Shown here: one piece after another, positions 60,922 to 64,000 of the stretch
How the letters are laid out: every line of letters starts with the position of its first letter
How positions within the stretch are numbered: position 1 is the stretch's first letter
Assembly: GCA_003117195.1 (NCBI GenBank)
Contig: BDSI01000020.1
Location: forward strand, 1-64,000
DNA from: Eudorina sp. 2006-703-Eu-15
Taxonomy: Eukaryota > Chlorophyta > Chlorophyceae > Chlamydomonadales > Volvocaceae
DNA: 64,000 nt
Reading direction: 5' to 3'
Position numbers and translations under genes: made by a program
Notes under the pieces: model-generated
Seen by the model: only the letters and a program-made list of their open reading frames with translations
Told to the model about the DNA's origin: nothing
Database searches by the model: none

Positions 60922-62907
60922 GACGGTGCGGTGGCAAGGGGTGGTGGACGGGCACCAGGACGCCCGCCACGACCAGGAGAGCGCTTAGCCATGCCCTACT
61001 ACGAAAAGTCTAACTTACAGCTGAAGCGCTTACCATAGCAGATGCCTCCTTGGCTTTGCAGTTGCCAAGTAAGTTAAACCGCAGACCTGGGGAAGTGTGT
61101 GATGTGCTGGCGGCAAATGCACATATACAACAAAGATATTCAATGAAGTTGCAGTACGTTTGACATTGTTTGCGAAGCTGACAGATTGCGTCGACGACCT
61201 TGAGGGCAAATGCGGGCAGACCTGGGCAACTGAGGCAAACTACGTTAAGGCGCCAGTGCTGCTTCCGGAAGTTTTTCTGCTATGCTTTGCCAAAACACAA
61301 AAGCGTTTGTTTGCAAATCTGTTCGACGTGCCATATATGGCAACTTCCGTACATGCTTTGACCGCCTCAGTTTACCATCTACCCTTCAGGCCTCTCAATC
61401 GCATATGCACAATGTGTTGTTTAACATCATTAGTGCGCTGTGATCTTCGGCATTTATCGACAATCGTGGAGGGCGGACACTCTTGCCCGAGCCCGGTTCC
61501 GGCGCCAAAGGGACCTGGCAATTCCAGGCCTAGCGATGCAACCTTCTTACAATGTATTAGAGACGACTCTCTTATAAATGGTTATGCAATTTTACTTGTA
61601 ATGTATGAACTTACATCCCATGAAGACCAGTACCGCACGGATACCCATGCGCCTGCACCCGAAACACGGTAACAATTTTTATATGCAATACATAACCATT
61701 GAGCAAAGTCATTTTTGTCGGGGGCGCAGGGCCGCCGTCCACAATGCCTGCATGCACGCGCAGTGCGACACATCCGCTGCGAACCGCTCAACACCGCTTT
61801 CAGAACATGTCAAGTTTACATAAGTACGAAGTCTGCGGGCACAGCGGTTATGCACCGCTCTGCGCCGGCCCTCACCAGACCCCGACGCATCGCGTGCGCC
61901 TCCAGCGCGGCGCAACGGGGCCCGTTCCCCGGCACACGAAGCCCCTGTCCGCGTTCGCACCTAGCGCACTCCTGCAATGACAGTGCAAGAGCGTCCTACT
62001 GAACACAATCCCCAGTTAATGCCTCTACGTGCATTCGTCATGGGCCTAGGGCCCCGTCTGCCGGCGCCAAGACTCCGTCAGACACTGAAGCAGGCCAGCG
62101 ACTCGTGCTTCTTGACGCTGCCGCTGCTGCTGCCGCTGTGGTGGCGAGGGGTGTTGGCGCCGGAACCGGGCTCGGGCAGGACTGTCCGCCCTCCCTCTGC
62201 TCCATGGTAAGCATCGCTGCTACCATTACATAATGCATCGATTGTATCGCATCGTATGGACTTTCGGGCCCTTTTTGTTGAACCAGCTATCTAGGTAATC
62301 TGTCGTAAAGCACCGTCAACCATAATGATACGACATACTCCATACGTCTTAAGGCAGTTGATGCTACCAAGCGGGGGTTCCCCAGATCAGGATTTTGAGG
62401 ACCCTGTCTCTTGCCGGCGGCAACGGTGTAGTGCCCATGTTCGTCAAGCAGAGATGCGGGAGGAGGAGGGCGGTTGGGAGAGGGAATGGGGAATGGAAGC
62501 GGCGGGATGATGATGGGACTGACGCGGTCTTGAGTTGCAGTCCTGCGCAGTTGACTGCTCGACTGGAATCGAATGCTGGCGCTGAAGCTTCACTGTGTTG
62601 GAAGATCGGACCAAGCGTTTCGCAAATAATGGGTGGAGAGCACACTTTCGCGTAGCAGTTTCAGTGACGGTTACCGTTACCCTTGACTGTTGCCGTGAGG
62701 GGTGAGCTCAGTTAAGGTGAAGTCGATGTTGGCATGGAGTCCAGGCCGGAGAGATTGCTATTGGACCGCAGCGGCGCCCTACAGCTCCCAATAACCTCAA
62801 ACCTGACCCTAATTGTCCGAGCGGGCATTATATCTACACCCAACCTCAAAAGCAGCACATTCCTTCCCCGCCTGTCACCCGGGATGGCGCTTCCTTTCTC
62901 TTAACAG
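60922..62907. other. Upstream region of the lipase gene and flank of the duplicated DUF2358 segment
   Basis: Apart from the inverted-repeat element at 61468-62194, nothing is recognised. An open frame from 61160 to 61672 (+) starts at a non-ATG codon and runs through the left inverted repeat. The last 60 bases before 62908 end in a good polypyrimidine tract plus acceptor (TTCCTTTCTCTTAACAG) but have no similarity to the corresponding intron of the parent gene. Confidence 0.4.
61468..62194. mobile_element. Putative MITE-like element with 41-bp terminal inverted repeats
   Basis: 61468-61508 (starting GGAGGGCGGACACTCTTGCC and ending GGTTCCGGCGCCAA) is repeated in inverse at 62154-62194 with two mismatches in 41 bases. 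The 645-bp interior has no transposase-like frame. No clear target-site duplication is visible at the outer edges, so the true ends may differ by a few bases. Confidence 0.6.
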
Positions 62908-64000
62908 GTCGGACATCCGTATCGACGTGTACGACTGGGTGGCGGGTCCGAACACGTTGGAGATGCGGTGGAGCTTCTCCGCGCTGCTGGACCTGCCCTG
63001 GCGGCCCCGGCTGGCGGCGGGAGGCCGCACCACCCACGTGCTGGACCTGGACCGCGGCTTGGTGGTGCGGCACGAGGAGAGGTACGCGCGTGCCCGCCGG
63101 CGGGCGGGGCCGGGGCCGCATGGGGCCCCTTCACACGAGTGGGACGGGGGTCTGGCCGCGTCCGATGTGGGGGCAGGTACGTGCGGGGTACGGTCGCTGC
63201 GTCGGGGGATCAGATGTGGGAGGTCCGGCGGGGTGCCTGGTGAGGGTGCCTTAGCTTGTCGCGCAAAGTACCGCAGGGTACCGTCAAATGCGAGTGATGC
63301 GCCGTGTCTTGCGATTAAAGGATCGATATTTTAAATATCCAATGGAGGCGTTGATGCGCAATACAGCGGATGCATGGGTTGTTACTTGCCCGCGAGCGCC
63401 GCTGGACGAGGCCCTGCTGCTCACCACCTCCAAGCCGTCCTTCTGCTCGGGTCCGTCCGCGTCCCTTCCCCAGGTGGGACGTTGAGCCGTCCAGGGTGTT
63501 GGCGCAGCTGTTGAAGCCGGCGGCTAAGGTGGGGCCGGGGATTCACGGGCGGGGGTGGGAATGGCTGAAAGGAGGAGAGGAAAGCGCGCGGTTTGGCCCG
63601 GGCTTTCTTAAGCGTCAGAGAGGTAAGGGAGAAGGTACAAACCGGCACCAAGGTGTGGCCTTTCCCCCGGGGGCACCCACCCAGCAGGAATGCAGCGGAT
63701 TAGAACGCCCTGTCAGCACCCTTCCCCACATGCCCACCCATGCGACGGAACCCCCTTGGATGTCCGTCTGCCTCCCGACCACCTCGCTCGCTGTCGCCTG
63801 TGCCTGCCCCCTGCTCCACGCCCCTTCTTTCTGGCTGCCGGCATGTTTTATTTCCACGACATACCGCCTTGCTGTTGTCCTGATCCATCCTGTTGGTGGG
63901 GACCTGCGGGAGAGGAGGATCGGGTGTTAAGGGTGAACTCCCTTAACACCCATTCCTTTCACCCTTAACACCCGATCCTCTCCCGCAGGTCCCTACAAAC
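62908..64000 (+). pseudogene. Partial duplicate of the DUF2358 gene (copy B), 5'-truncated, runs off the window
   Basis: Exon 4 equivalent 62908-63081 is open and differs from the parent by two residues (WVAGPNTLEMRW instead of WVEGPNTLETRW), with the same GTACGC donor. Exon 5 equivalent ends at 63473 with the same APLDEALLLTTSKPSF reading. Intron sequences are also highly similar. Exons 1-3 are absent from the 2 kb upstream. The final acceptor (CCCGCAG ending 63988) and the first bases of an exon 6 equivalent (GTCCCTACAAAC) sit at the window end within a foldback. It is probably a non-functional or chimeric copy, but the downstream part is not visible. Confidence 0.8.
63899..63993. repeat. 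Inverted repeat enclosing the copy B last splice acceptor
   Basis: Left arm 63899-63937 (GGGACCTGCGGGAGAGGAGG and onward) is the reverse complement of right arm 63958-63993, except for three extra bases. The 20-base spacer contains a further partial copy of the arm (CCTTAACACCC). The right arm ends in the polypyrimidine tract and CAG acceptor of the exon 6 equivalent; the left arm is therefore an inverted copy of a splice site. Confidence 0.92.

Noticed and set aside
61160..61672. 170-codon open frame
   Set aside because: No ATG start, no domain, and it reads through the inverted repeat arm; likely noncoding.

Overview
The window looks like nuclear DNA of a green alga, most likely a chlorophycean of the Chlamydomonas/Volvox group. 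Genes are split into many short GC-rich exons with GT-AG introns. Coding third positions are dominated by G and C, long Ala/Gly-rich linkers occur, TGTAA-type poly(A) signals lie after some genes, and introns are packed with microsatellites and short dispersed repeats. The clade is inferred from style; I ran no database search. There is no bacterial, organellar or rRNA signature.

Six genes could be assembled exon by exon, with every splice phase consistent from start to stop. (1) 590-8120, + strand, 12 exons: the 60S ribosome assembly factor NLE1/Rsa4. (2) 18372-13082, - strand, 9 exons: a GT77-type nucleotide-diphospho-sugar (arabinosyl) transferase with an N-terminal signal or anchor, including one GC-AG intron. 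(3) 27148-21026, - strand, 10 exons: an APC-superfamily amino acid/polyamine transporter (LAT/PUT type). (4) 27826-30930, + strand, 6 exons: a DUF2358 (SnoaL-like fold) protein, probably plastid-targeted, with a hydrophobic tail. (5) 33495-46416, + strand, 14 exons: an EF-hand multi-pass membrane protein of unrecognised family. (6) 60921-50136, - strand, 15 exons: an sn-1-specific diacylglycerol lipase (DAGL type) with four N-terminal membrane segments and a complete Ser-Asp-His triad. Genes 1/2 and 5/6 are convergent pairs; 3/4 are a divergent pair with about 680 bp between start codons.

The left half (to about 32 kb) has very GC-rich introns with C-rich or G-rich simple repeats. From about 32.6 kb to 62.9 kb the introns are visibly AT-richer and full of TATA, ACGT, CATG and TAGC words. 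This second domain is bracketed by two same-orientation copies of part of the DUF2358 gene (29530-about 30600 and 62908-about 63800). The second copy begins precisely at the exon 4 boundary and carries a foldback at its last splice acceptor. This bracketed architecture is the most interesting structural signal in the window.

Other content: a frameshifted 3' remnant of a LINE reverse transcriptase (9557-10092), tRNA-derived SINE-like sequences (about 31.9 kb and 44.0-44.5 kb), an inverted-repeat element (61468-62194), several dispersed repeat families, large tandem arrays, and two antisense gene fragments nested in introns: a SNF2 helicase piece in the transporter gene and an unidentified two-exon piece in the lipase gene. 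The genes do not form an operon or an evident pathway. The only plausible functional theme, which is inference, is membrane lipid/Ca2+ signalling from the neighbouring EF-hand protein and DAGL.
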